43,582 nt of DNA, from contig JAISYM010000088.1 in assembly GCA_031269875.1 (NCBI GenBank), forward strand, positions 1 through 43,582, in the 5' to 3' direction. The translations under genes were made by a program, and so were the position numbers. Shown piece after piece: positions 34,598-42,512 of the stretch (its first letter is position 1; each line of letters begins with the position of its first letter). This stretch comes from Synergistaceae bacterium. Its GTDB lineage: Bacteria > Synergistota > Synergistia > Synergistales > Synergistaceae. The notes under the pieces are model-generated. The model saw nothing but the letters and a program-made list of their open reading frames with translations. It ran no database searches and had not been told where the DNA came from.

Positions 34598-35305
34598 TCA
34601 CTCCTGCGCCATCTCTATCGCTAGTACGTGCGCAATTCCGTCCGGGGTTATCTCCACATCCTCCCCGGTCACTTCAAGGGCGTCGCGCTCCGTCATCTTG
34701 ATCCCGCCGATATCGGCCGTTCCCTCTATCAATACGACGTATGCCTGCCGGTTTTGGGCGACATTGAAGGCCGCGTGTTCCCCATCGCGGAGGTATATGG
34801 CGGACATATTTATATCCGCGTGAACGCGTATCGGCGCGGACGATTTTTCGTCGCCATACTGAGCCGCTATGGGAAGCCATTTATTCTCCCTCTCCGAGAA
34901 TTCGAACCGCACACTGCCGTAGTTCGGCTTGTATCCGTTTGCGTCGGGCAGTATCCATATCTGCAAAAACCTCAGTATACCGCTGCCCCTGTTGAACTCA
35001 CTGTGGTGTACGCCCGTTCCCGCGCTCATATACTGCGACATGCCGCGCGTCAGCGTTTCCTCGTTGCGCATACTGTCGGCGTGGGTAAGTTCTCCATTGA
35101 CTACGTATGAAATTATCTCCATATTCTTGTGCGGGTGGGTGTCAAACCCCTCGTCCGGCTGAACCGTGTCGTCGTTCAATACCCGCAGCACACCGTAATG
35201 AATGTTTTGCGGATTGTAGTACTGGTCGAACGAAAAATGGAAGTGACTGTCGAGCCAGCCATGATTCGCTCGTCCCATTTTCTTGCTGTCGATGTAACGC
35301 AACAC
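34598..35305 (-). CDS. Pirin family protein (YhhW-like)
   Basis: A two-cupin protein of about 235 residues. The conserved N-terminal segment GRANHGWLDSHFHFSFDQYY is followed by the metal-binding block FDTHPHKNMEIISYVVNGEL and GTGVHHSEFN, giving the usual three His and one Glu. YhhW of E. coli has quercetin 2,3-dioxygenase activity; physiological roles of pirins are mostly unknown. I choose GTG 35305, which has GAGG 8 bases upstream and gives a YhhW-like N-terminus; the frame is open to a TTG at 35347. Confidence 0.85.
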   Translation of the reverse strand: MLRYIDSKKMGRANHGWLDSHFHFSFDQYYNPQNIHYGVLRVLNDDTVQPDEGFDTHPHKNMEIISYVVNGELTHADSMRNEETLTRGMSQYMSAGTGVHHSEFNRGSGILRFLQIWILPDANGYKPNYGSVRFEFSERENKWLPIAAQYGDEKSSAPIRVHADINMSAIYLRDGEHAAFNVAQNRQAYVVLIEGTADIGGIKMTERDALEVTGEDVEITPDGIAHVLAIEMAQE

Positions 35306-35485
35306 ATCAATCGCCTCGTTTTCATATTTTTTGCATCTCAATATCAACCTGAACAGGATTATACACTAGCCTTTAAAAACCCGCACTAAAAAATCTACAA
35401 AATCTGTCGCGTTTGGGACTGTTCTATTGCCCGCGTTAGTAGTAGTATCAATACAAGCTGCTATTATCGAAATGGAAGTGGTTCA

Positions 35486-36433
35486 GTGGGTTCATTAGAA
35501 GTTAAGAACGATACTGTTTTAGCTGTCATCAATCGCCTTTCGCCATTTCTGCACGGGAAAAACGAGGCTCTCATACGGATTCTGGTCTGTGCCTTCTCAG
35601 GGGGGCATATGTTGCTAGAGGACCTTCCCGGCCTGGGAAAGACCACTATGGCTATCGCGGCCTCCCGCGTGCTGGGGCTCAGATTCGGCCGAGTGCAATG
35701 CACCAACGACCTCTTGCCGACGGATGTGACCGGGCTCAATATCTTCAAGGCGGACAAGGGCGCGTTCGAGTTTCACCCCGGCCCGATATTCAACAATCTC
35801 GTCTTGGTCGACGAGATAAACAGGGCGACCGCTAAGACGCAGAGCGCGCTCCTTGAAGCTATGGGAGAGGAACAGGTCACTATAGACGGCGTCACGTACC
35901 GCCTCGCGCGCCCCTTCATGGTGATCGCCACTCAGAATCCGATCGAGCACTCCGGCACAACCCCACTGCCGGAGTCGCAAATGGACAGATTTATGATGAG
36001 GGTCTCCATCGGATACCCTGACAGAGAATCGGAACTGGGCATCTTGAGGAAGGGAAGCCAGAAAAACGCCATTGACGGCGTATCGCCCGTCTTATCCGCT
36101 GAATCAGTCGTCTCCGTACAACAGGCGATAGAGCGCGATATCGTCGTGTCGGACAGAATCCTCGAATATATATTGACCATCGCCGAGATGACGCGAAACC
36201 ACCCGCAGATAGCGTCGGGCATCTCTACGCGGGGGGCGATGGTGCTTCTTGCCTGCGCCAGGTGCGCCGCGTGGATGCAGGGCAGGGGATTTGTCATTCC
36301 GGAGGACGTGAAGATTTTCGCGCCCGAAGTGCTCGCTCACAGGATACAGCTGAGAGGTACGGCAAGATCCGGCTCGTCGGATGCCGAAGGTGTCTTGCAA
36401 TCCATTCTTAACGAGGTTCCGCCGCTCACATGA
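35486..36433 (+). CDS. MoxR family AAA+ ATPase
   Basis: A 315-residue AAA+ ATPase. Walker A is EDLPGLGKTT at 45-54, Walker B with the MoxR extension is LVDEINRA at 107-114, sensor 1 is ATQNPIEHSGT at 148-158 and the sensor 2 region is SGISTRGAM near 239. MoxR ATPases act as chaperones that activate partner proteins, usually encoded next door with DUF58 (VWA-like) proteins. The GTG start has a moderate ribosome-binding site (GGAAGTGG). The stop overlaps the DUF58 start (ATGA), showing a coupled three-gene operon. Confidence 0.92.
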   Translation: MGSLEVKNDTVLAVINRLSPFLHGKNEALIRILVCAFSGGHMLLEDLPGLGKTTMAIAASRVLGLRFGRVQCTNDLLPTDVTGLNIFKADKGAFEFHPGPIFNNLVLVDEINRATAKTQSALLEAMGEEQVTIDGVTYRLARPFMVIATQNPIEHSGTTPLPESQMDRFMMRVSIGYPDRESELGILRKGSQKNAIDGVSPVLSAESVVSVQQAIERDIVVSDRILEYILTIAEMTRNHPQIASGISTRGAMVLLACARCAAWMQGRGFVIPEDVKIFAPEVLAHRIQLRGTARSGSSDAEGVLQSILNEVPPLT

Positions 36434-37335
36434 AACCGGGCCGCATCCGAATGACCGTACACCGATCCGGCAAAATATACATCGTGATCGCGATTGCGCT
36501 GGGCGTCCTCGCGTTGAATGGCAGGAATAACTTTTACTATCTCGCCGCCGCATCCCTGCTGGGCTACATGACCGCCTCCGGCTGGGCAGGGAAACGCAAT
36601 ATAAAGGGCGCGTCAGTCTCGCTCTCATTTCCCGACGAAATTTACGCGGACACGCCGTTTTTCGCTACTGTGGAGGTTAAAAACATCAAGAGATATCAAG
36701 CCATGTCACTGATCGACTTGAACGTCCTCGGCGCGTCCGCGTTCTTCCCGATGATTCGCCCCGGAGAGAGAAAAACCGCTTCCGTCGAGATATCGGTCCC
36801 GCTGCGCGGCGCAAAGGACGTTGAAGGTGTCGCTCTCTCCTCCGTGTATCCCTTCAACCTCTTTACGTGCAATCTTTTTGCCCCCCTCGCCCCTTGCCCC
36901 GCCGCGATTATCGTATTCCCGAAACCGGTCATCGCAAGCGAAAGCGTCAGGATGTCGTGCATGATGAGTGAAGATGAGACGGAAGCCATCTCCCGGCCCA
37001 GGCTGCAAAAGCCGCTGTCCGATTTGGACATAGCCGGAGTCAGGCCCTATGTGGAGGGCGACCCCATGAAGCTGATACACTGGAAATCCAGCGCAAAGAC
37101 AGGAACGCTCAAATCGCGGCTGTACGAGGCTCAGTGCGGCGGAAAGATAATAGATTTGGACAGATTGTCCTCGTTAGGAATGGAGAAGGGGCTTTCCTGC
37201 GCCAGCGGAGAGATAAGGGAGTCCATCAGAACGGGCGAGGCGATAGGGCTGCTCGATCGCGGAAAGCTGTTTGCAGCCTCCGACGCGAGACCGGACAAAT
37301 TATCCATGCTCGAGGTACTCGCCCTGCATGAATGA
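36430..37335 (+). CDS. DUF58 domain protein, MoxR partner
   Basis: A 301-residue protein with two adjacent hydrophobic segments near the N-terminus (about 15-50) and a mostly soluble C-terminal part. The DUF58 signature is DIAGVRPYVEGDPMKLIHWK near 200-220 followed by SSAKTGTLKSRLYEAQ. DUF58 proteins pair with MoxR ATPases and often with transglutaminase-like membrane proteins, exactly as here. It is shorter than many relatives and lacks a complete von Willebrand MIDAS motif after the signature. Function of the complex is unknown; envelope-linked maturation is a common guess. Confidence 0.88.
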   Translation: MKPGRIRMTVHRSGKIYIVIAIALGVLALNGRNNFYYLAAASLLGYMTASGWAGKRNIKGASVSLSFPDEIYADTPFFATVEVKNIKRYQAMSLIDLNVLGASAFFPMIRPGERKTASVEISVPLRGAKDVEGVALSSVYPFNLFTCNLFAPLAPCPAAIIVFPKPVIASESVRMSCMMSEDETEAISRPRLQKPLSDLDIAGVRPYVEGDPMKLIHWKSSAKTGTLKSRLYEAQCGGKIIDLDRLSSLGMEKGLSCASGEIRESIRTGEAIGLLDRGKLFAASDARPDKLSMLEVLALHE

Positions 37336-37359
37336 CGCGCTTTGCGCAGGAGATCCGTC

Positions 37360-39330
37360 ATGGTGCGCCTGAATACCCTCCTATTCTCGAATACGGCGGC
37401 TTGTATTTCTGTCGCCTTGCTCGCATGCGCGGGCGCGGTGGCTCTGCCTCATATTGCGCTGTTCATGGTTCTGTGCCTTATCGCTTTCGCGATAGAGACC
37501 TTCGGCCTGAAGCGGCCATCGAGGATCGCCGTCAACATCTTGTCCGTGTGCGCCCTTCTCGCGATCGTAAGGACCTTGAGGTACAATAACGTGATAGAGA
37601 CATTCACCGGCGCCGTACTGGTGCTGATTGCCGTAAAGATGATGGAGGAAAAAAGAGGAAAAGATTACGCGCAAATTCTGGGACTTGTCGTCTTGGCCGT
37701 CTTAAGCGCGGCTATCGTCTCGTATGTTGAGAGCGTCGTCTATTACTCCTTGCTTATCAGCATCCTGGCCGGGGTGGAGTTCGTCCTGATATCGTGGTTC
37801 GTCAAGCAGCCCGGAGCGCTCCTCACGGCGCGCCAAGCGCTCCGGATAGTAGGGGGCGCCGTACTGATCTGGGTCTCCATGCTTCCTATATGCCTCATTC
37901 TCTTTTTCATCGCGCCGCGCACAAATGCGGTAATGACGCAATTTCAACAGCCAGCCCGCGCGCCGGTGTCCTCCGGGTTCAGCGATCAGGTCACCCTCGG
38001 TTCCGTAAGGGAGATACAGTTGAGCGAGGAGATCGCCTTTCGGGCAGAAGCGCCGCTGCTCCCGCCGGGCTCTCTTTATTGGCGGGGTATGACGCTCGAA
38101 GCGTTCAACGGTTTCGCGTGGCTGCCCGCGCGCAGGAGTTACTCGAGGGGCCCCTTTACCGCCGAAGGACAGACCGTCGTTCAGAAGATACTCATGGAAC
38201 CGGGATATCACAGGGTTTTCTTCGCGCTCGACAAGCCCGTTCAGATTGAGGGCAGAAACGCTGTCTCCCTGGGCGACGGTAATTTCGTAAACACAGACGC
38301 GAGAACGTCCGGGCGGCTGGAGTATACGGCGCACTCGAGGATATCATCGTCTATGAAGACCTTCAATCTCGACAGGAGCAGGAATATTTACCTGAGCCTG
38401 CCGGAGAACTATATGCCCGAGCTACGCGCCGTCACGGATGGAATAACGTATGGAAGAAGCGACAGGGAAAAAGCGGAGGCTGTAATGGCGTATCTTAGGC
38501 CGCCCGATTTTGAATACACCTTGAACGAACTGCCTACGTCATCCAATCCCCTCGGGGAATTCATCTTCTCATCACGCAAGGGCAACTGCGAGTATTTCGC
38601 ATCCGCGATGGCGGTCATGCTCCGGCAAGCGGGCGTTCCCAGCCGGCTTGTAGCCGGGTATCAGGGGGGAGAGTACAACAGTGCCAGCGGTTATTACATC
38701 GTCAGTCAGTCGGACGCGCACGTCTGGGTGGAGGCGTGGAACAGCGAGACAGAGGCCTGGGAACGGCACGACCCCACGCCGTCGGCGGTTGCGGGCAGCG
38801 ATCAGGCGGAGGCGAAGTATAATTTCCTGTCCTTCTACATCGACGCCCTGAACTACCGCGTATCGAAAATATTCCTCGAATACGACAGCGAATCCCAATG
38901 GGAGATGTTGGGCAGCCTTCGCCGGGTGCTTAGAAATTCCGGCAGTCTCGCTAATGTGAACGGCGGAAAGCTTTTCGCGTTTTTGGGAAAACTTGCCGCA
39001 CTCCCGGCCGCCGCGATTGCGATGTTCTTTATTTTCACCGCGGCCAAGAAGATCATTAAACGCCGCAAAAACAGAGAAATCGCCCTGCTGCATGATTTTC
39101 TCCGGGTGATGAAGCGCAAGGGGTATGAGAAAAACCCCTGCGCCGGACTCGAGGAGTTCGTCGACTTCATCCAAAACGACCGCGGGAACATGCCGGAATC
39201 CGCGGAAACAGCCGCCCTTGCCCGCTCCTTTGTCCTGCGTTTTGAGGAGTTTTATTTTCGCGATATCTCCATCGACCCGGACTCCGAAACCGAACTGCGC
39301 TCAATTCTGAAAAGGATACGCGCGGTTTAG
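37360..39330 (+). CDS. Membrane-anchored transglutaminase-like protein (DUF3488/TGc/DUF4129)
   Basis: A 656-residue membrane protein. About six hydrophobic segments fill residues 1-190, followed by an extracellular part with the transglutaminase-like core: C410 in KGNCEYFASAMAVMLRQAG, H454 in DAHVWVEAW and D471 in RHDPTPS form the expected Cys-His-Asp triad. A last membrane helix near 555 precedes a cytoplasmic DUF4129-like tail. This is the third member of the widespread MoxR-DUF58-TGase trio; it may be a protease or cross-linker acting outside the membrane. AGGAG is 8 bases before the ATG at 37360; a TTG six codons upstream is less likely. Confidence 0.92.
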   Translation: MVRLNTLLFSNTAACISVALLACAGAVALPHIALFMVLCLIAFAIETFGLKRPSRIAVNILSVCALLAIVRTLRYNNVIETFTGAVLVLIAVKMMEEKRGKDYAQILGLVVLAVLSAAIVSYVESVVYYSLLISILAGVEFVLISWFVKQPGALLTARQALRIVGGAVLIWVSMLPICLILFFIAPRTNAVMTQFQQPARAPVSSGFSDQVTLGSVREIQLSEEIAFRAEAPLLPPGSLYWRGMTLEAFNGFAWLPARRSYSRGPFTAEGQTVVQKILMEPGYHRVFFALDKPVQIEGRNAVSLGDGNFVNTDARTSGRLEYTAHSRISSSMKTFNLDRSRNIYLSLPENYMPELRAVTDGITYGRSDREKAEAVMAYLRPPDFEYTLNELPTSSNPLGEFIFSSRKGNCEYFASAMAVMLRQAGVPSRLVAGYQGGEYNSASGYYIVSQSDAHVWVEAWNSETEAWERHDPTPSAVAGSDQAEAKYNFLSFYIDALNYRVSKIFLEYDSESQWEMLGSLRRVLRNSGSLANVNGGKLFAFLGKLAALPAAAIAMFFIFTAAKKIIKRRKNREIALLHDFLRVMKRKGYEKNPCAGLEEFVDFIQNDRGNMPESAETAALARSFVLRFEEFYFRDISIDPDSETELRSILKRIRAV

Positions 39331-39515
39331 AAAACGGTCGATTATGTTTGTCGAATTTATATAGTGTCCACTGCACAACTCGCAAACGCAGTATTAATCA
39401 ACATTAACGGTGCTTTTATTCTGACTTTGGCAGTTGGTTGGAGAAAAAAGCCGTGCAATGCGTTGCGGTGCAACGATTTACATGACTCTAAATTTGATTG
39501 TAAGTTGTAGTGAAA

Positions 39516-39926
39516 TCAGTCTTTTTTAGTATCTCCTAATATTTTCCTTATCTCGCCAAGACGTAAGTATTTCCGGTTCAACTCTATGCCCATCTTTTTC
39601 TGGATCGCCTCAGTTACCTCGTCGGCATAATCAAAGACATATCAGTTCTCCTCGAGGCGCGAACACGACACTGAACACAAGCTCTCGCCTATCCTTGAAA
39701 AACTGTATGCGCCCTCAAACCGCCTCTCGAGAATCCCCGCAAACGTGAGACCGGCAAAGCAAATAAGAAAATGAGCCTGTATCCGCTCCTCACGGGAGAG
39801 GTACACCGGACGGGTCTCCAGGTCGCTCTTGGTGACCTTGAACGATTCCTCTATCTTCCAAAGACCGCGGTATATTTCGATTATCTCGTCATCTGCCTTT
39901 TCCTGCTCGCTCGTCAAACTGAGGAA
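39516..39926 (-). pseudogene. 3' remnant of an IS1634-like (IS4 superfamily) transposase
   Basis: Reading on the minus strand, the frame contains DDEIIEIYRGLWKIEESFKV, KSDLETRPVYLSREERIQAHF and LICFAGLTFAG, the C-terminal catalytic region of IS1634-type DDE transposases, with the third acidic residue in the IEESF motif. The frame hits TGA at 39642-39644 at the place where relatives have Trp (SCSRLEEN then YVFDYADE), and continues in frame to a true-looking end at 39516 (GEIRKILGDTKKD). The first two-thirds of the transposase are missing. Bases 39331-39515 hold only AT-richer sequence with a small hairpin; I cannot identify an IS terminus. Confidence 0.8.
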
Positions 39927-40209
39927 CGACTGACCCCATGCGCCTCCGGCTGCTGCAGCCGCAAAAACATACTGCGGCTGCTCAAAATTCAGTTTTTCCA
40001 CGAACTTGCTGATTGCGGGCGGCGCGCTTACATAGTACGACGGATACGCGAAACCGACACGCTCGTAGGGCAGGTCAATGAGTTCCTCATTCAGAACAGA
40101 GGCGATATTGACAAGTTCCGTGTCGCCCTAGGTGTTTCGCAATGTCCCTCGCAGCGGTCAAGCAGTTACCCGCCGCGGAGAAGTAAAATATAATGTTTTT
40201 CAAGCTCAT
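39927..40209 (-). pseudogene. 5' remnant of an EFR1-type flavodoxin/ferredoxin gene, frameshifted and truncated
   Basis: The ATG at 40209 overlaps the marR stop and is preceded by GGAG. The frame begins SLKNIIFYFSAAGNCLTAAR, close to the FMN-loop YFSxTGNSL of EFR1 proteins (flavodoxin domain plus two 4Fe-4S centres). At 40126-40128 one extra G in a GGG run shifts the frame; beyond it the correct residues resume in another frame (ELVNIASVLNEELIDLPYE, VGFAYPSYYVSAPPAISKFV, then YVFAAAAAGGAWGQS). After about residue 92 the flavodoxin sequence stops and transposase sequence follows directly. The ferredoxin part is lost, so the gene is dead. Confidence 0.75.
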
Positions 40210-40670
40210 TTCTCCTGCTGCCATTGCTCCAGCGCTTCGCTCATACGGTCAATGGTTGAAATCAAGTGAATCGCATCATCTTCGCCGATGCAGGCGATTA
40301 TTCTTTCAATTTTGCAAGCGAAGTCGTCATATACCGCTTCTAAAGCTTCCCGCCCCTTTTCGGTCAAAGAGACAATCAAGTTTCGTCGATTGCTCTTGTC
40401 CACGTCTCGATTGATGTAGCCCTTCTTTTCCAATGCGCCGAGCATTTGCGATACGGCTGCTTTTGAAATGGCAAGAAACGGCCTGACTTCTGACAGAGAA
40501 ACATTGGAATCCGATTCAAGCGAGTTTCCTTCAAAGGCTTTAAGTAGAACGAGTTCAGACATATTGATATCATTTATATTGCCTGGCGAGTTTACAACGA
40601 AACCCGCTCCGGTGAGCCGTTTAAATTGAAATATCGATCGCATGAGTTTGCGAGCCAATGACTTATCCAA
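40206..40670 (-). CDS. MarR family transcriptional regulator
   Basis: A 154-residue winged-helix repressor. The DNA-binding part is visible as LAISKAAVSQMLGALEKKGYINRDVDKSNRRNLIVSLTEKG (helices and wing, about 68-108) written here in pieces: helix-turn-helix SKAAVSQMLGALEKKG and wing DKSNRRNLIVSLT. The TTG start has GAGG 8 bases upstream. The following gene, overlapping by 4 bases, is the broken EFR1-type flavodoxin, which was probably the regulated partner. A palindrome at 40723-40736 upstream of the start is a good candidate autoregulatory operator. The inducer is unknown. Confidence 0.88.
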   Translation of the reverse strand: MDKSLARKLMRSIFQFKRLTGAGFVVNSPGNINDINMSELVLLKAFEGNSLESDSNVSLSEVRPFLAISKAAVSQMLGALEKKGYINRDVDKSNRRNLIVSLTEKGREALEAVYDDFACKIERIIACIGEDDAIHLISTIDRMSEALEQWQQEK

Positions 40671-40722
40671 TTATTCGTCCTCTCATCCGCGGTTAAAATG
40701 ATGAACTGTAAATATATTGAAA

Positions 40723-40736
40723 GTTAATACATTAAC
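40723..40736 (-). promoter_or_regulatory. Candidate MarR operator
   Basis: The inverted repeat GTTAAT-N2-ATTAAC, extended by AAA and an imperfect CTTT on the outside, lies about 53 bases upstream of the marR start in a very AT-rich stretch that should hold its promoter. Size and symmetry suit a MarR dimer. The assignment is by position only. Confidence 0.55.
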
Positions 40737-40817
40737 ACTTTAATACTGAACAATGCTTTTGTCAATAGGGAAACGATGTGCAGAGCAAATGTTTTTGTTA
40801 AATTTCCGTGAATTCAT

Positions 40818-40851
40818 AAGCCCCACCAGAGCAACCGCTCCGATGGGGCTT
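40818..40851 (-). terminator. Two-part hairpin in the marR-pepV gap
   Basis: AAGCCCCA (40818-40825) pairs with TGGGGCTT (40844-40851), and inside them GAGC (40829-40832) pairs with GCTC (40837-40840). It is terminator-like but has no T-tract on either side. It follows, on the minus strand, the possible recombinase fragment at 40864-40938. Apart from these and the marR operator the gap 40671-41017 shows nothing I can identify. Confidence 0.4.
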
Positions 40852-40863
40852 CCATATTTGCTG

Positions 40864-40938
40864 TTAAGCCTTTATGTGAGTGCCGTCCTTGAAAGTGAAC
40901 CGAACGTCGTTATCGCTGTAAACCGTAATTTGGTCCGA
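40864..40938 (-). pseudogene. Possible C-terminal remnant of a recombinase-like protein
   Basis: A 24-codon stretch on the minus strand reads SDQITVYSDNDVRFTFKDGT and ends HIKA-stop. Its alternation of Ile/Val with YSDN and FKDGT resembles the last strand pair of large serine recombinases. Stops TGA precede it in frame, so only a tail could remain. This is recognition by feel, in a patch that also holds transposase debris, and could be chance. Confidence 0.25.
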
Positions 40939-41017
40939 TCACAATCAGCTGTCTTGAAATCCGGCAGCTTGACGCCCGTCCCGCAAACGGCCCGGGACGT
41001 TTGTTTTTCCATCCCAT

Positions 41018-42439
41018 TTATCCGAGGCTGGGAGGAGGGGTGAAATCCTCCAATGACAATTGCTCAAGACGCCACAGCGACAAAATATAAATCTTTAGGG
41101 CTTCTTTCAGGGAAGAAACTGACACGGACTCGTTGGGAGAGTGATCCCCGCGCAGGTGCGGAGGGCGGGGCTTGTTGTCGCCGGGGCCGAAACCCACGGC
41201 ATTTCTGAAACGTCTCGCGTAAGTGCCCCCTCCCATAGTGTAGGTCTTTGCCTCAAGGCCCGATATTTCGTTATAAGAGGAAAGCAGAACCTGAATAGGG
41301 GGTGAATCCGCGGGTATGTAAAAGGGTTTCATGGACTCTCCTTCTTCGAACCGCGAATTACAGGAAAACGCGATTTCGGAGAGGGACCGTGTGAGTTCTT
41401 CGCCCGTCACGCACCCCGGATAACGAATATTTATGTCCTGGCGGACGACGCCGTCTTCCTGCGAAATCATCCCGCCGATGCAGGTCAGCCGCCCGAGTAT
41501 TTCGTCGGAACACGCAATTCCCAGGTCTGTCCCATACACGTCGGAGTGCAGCTTCCGAAGCAGCTCGAGAAAAACCCTCTCGTCACTGCTGCCGATCCCG
41601 TTGTCAAGCAGGAAATTAGTCAGAATCCCGATCCCGTTTACGCATCCCTCGGGAATCGAGGCGTGTCCCCCGATGCCATGAGCCTCGATGAGATACGAAC
41701 CGTCGTCCCGCGGAGTGACGCGGATACCTTCTGTTTCCTTGAACTCTTTGGCTCCGCCGCGGATTACGCAGGACGCGTCGGCGGGAATCACGTTAGTCGC
41801 AAGACCGCCCGTGAAAGATGAAATATTCGAAAAAACCGGGGCCGATACAAAAACGCCGCTCGCGTAAACGCCCTTTTCACCGTTGCACACCGGAAAATCG
41901 GCATCGGGCGTAAAACAGAAAAGCGGTTCGGGGTTGCGCGAAAGATAGTGCGGCACGTCGCGCATACAGCTCTCCTCGTCGCAGCCGAGCAGGACGCGTA
42001 TGCCGTAATTCAGGGGTTCCCCGGCGCGGGCGAAAAAAGACGCCGCGTAAAGAGAAATTACGACCGCGCCTTTGTTGTCGCTCACTCCGCGCCCGATGAG
42101 CCAGCCGTCTTTCTCCGCCATAATGTATGGGTCGGTGTCCCATCCTTCACCCTCCGGAACGACGTCGAGATGGGCTATGAGGGCGATATGCCCTTCGCCG
42201 GCGGCGAGTTCTCCCCAGCCTACGTGGCCGTCCCCGTCGGAGGTCGAGAGGCCAAGGCGTTCCGCCACGGAAAGCGCGGCGTCGAGAGCGTTCCGCGGGC
42301 CTCTGCCAAACGGAGCCCCTTCCTCGGCCGGCCCGTTTACACTCCGTTTCGATATCAGCTCCGCGATATCGTTTATGATATTTTTTTCGTTTTCCTGGAT
42401 GAAAGCGTCAATTTTTTGGAGCAGCTGTTCTTTATTCAC
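41018..42439 (-). CDS. pepV: M20 family dipeptidase (PepV-like)
   Basis: A 473-residue cytoplasmic zinc peptidase. The metal and catalytic motifs are AHLDVVPEGEGW near 90, GRGVSDNKGAVV near 115 and the CDEESCMRD block near 152; a long lid domain insertion (about 180-385) and the C-terminal metal ligand region GGGTYARRF with HSPNESVSV match PepV/Sapep. It should cleave dipeptides and some Xaa-His substrates, fitting an amino-acid-using organism. GTG 42439 is preceded by GGGGAG six bases upstream; an ATG at 42460 is open but would contain that site. It is followed by a GC-rich hairpin without a T-tract. Confidence 0.9.
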   Translation of the reverse strand: MNKEQLLQKIDAFIQENEKNIINDIAELISKRSVNGPAEEGAPFGRGPRNALDAALSVAERLGLSTSDGDGHVGWGELAAGEGHIALIAHLDVVPEGEGWDTDPYIMAEKDGWLIGRGVSDNKGAVVISLYAASFFARAGEPLNYGIRVLLGCDEESCMRDVPHYLSRNPEPLFCFTPDADFPVCNGEKGVYASGVFVSAPVFSNISSFTGGLATNVIPADASCVIRGGAKEFKETEGIRVTPRDDGSYLIEAHGIGGHASIPEGCVNGIGILTNFLLDNGIGSSDERVFLELLRKLHSDVYGTDLGIACSDEILGRLTCIGGMISQEDGVVRQDINIRYPGCVTGEELTRSLSEIAFSCNSRFEEGESMKPFYIPADSPPIQVLLSSYNEISGLEAKTYTMGGGTYARRFRNAVGFGPGDNKPRPPHLRGDHSPNESVSVSSLKEALKIYILSLWRLEQLSLEDFTPPPSLG

Positions 42440-42512
42440 ATCGATCTCCCCTTTTTTCATTGTTTTTTACGACCGGCATCCTATGCGTCCGCCTGACTTA
42501 CGGGACTGGGCT

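Noticed and set aside
39642-39644. TGA inside the transposase as a recoded (selenocysteine or Trp) codon
   Set aside because: Relatives have Trp here, and the gene is already truncated and fused to another dead gene; a nonsense mutation is simpler. Other genes in the window use TGA as stop.
40753-41043. Plus-strand open frame of 96 codons between marR and pepV
   Set aside because: No ribosome-binding site, no recognisable residues, and it runs through a hairpin and into the 3' end of pepV; likely chance.
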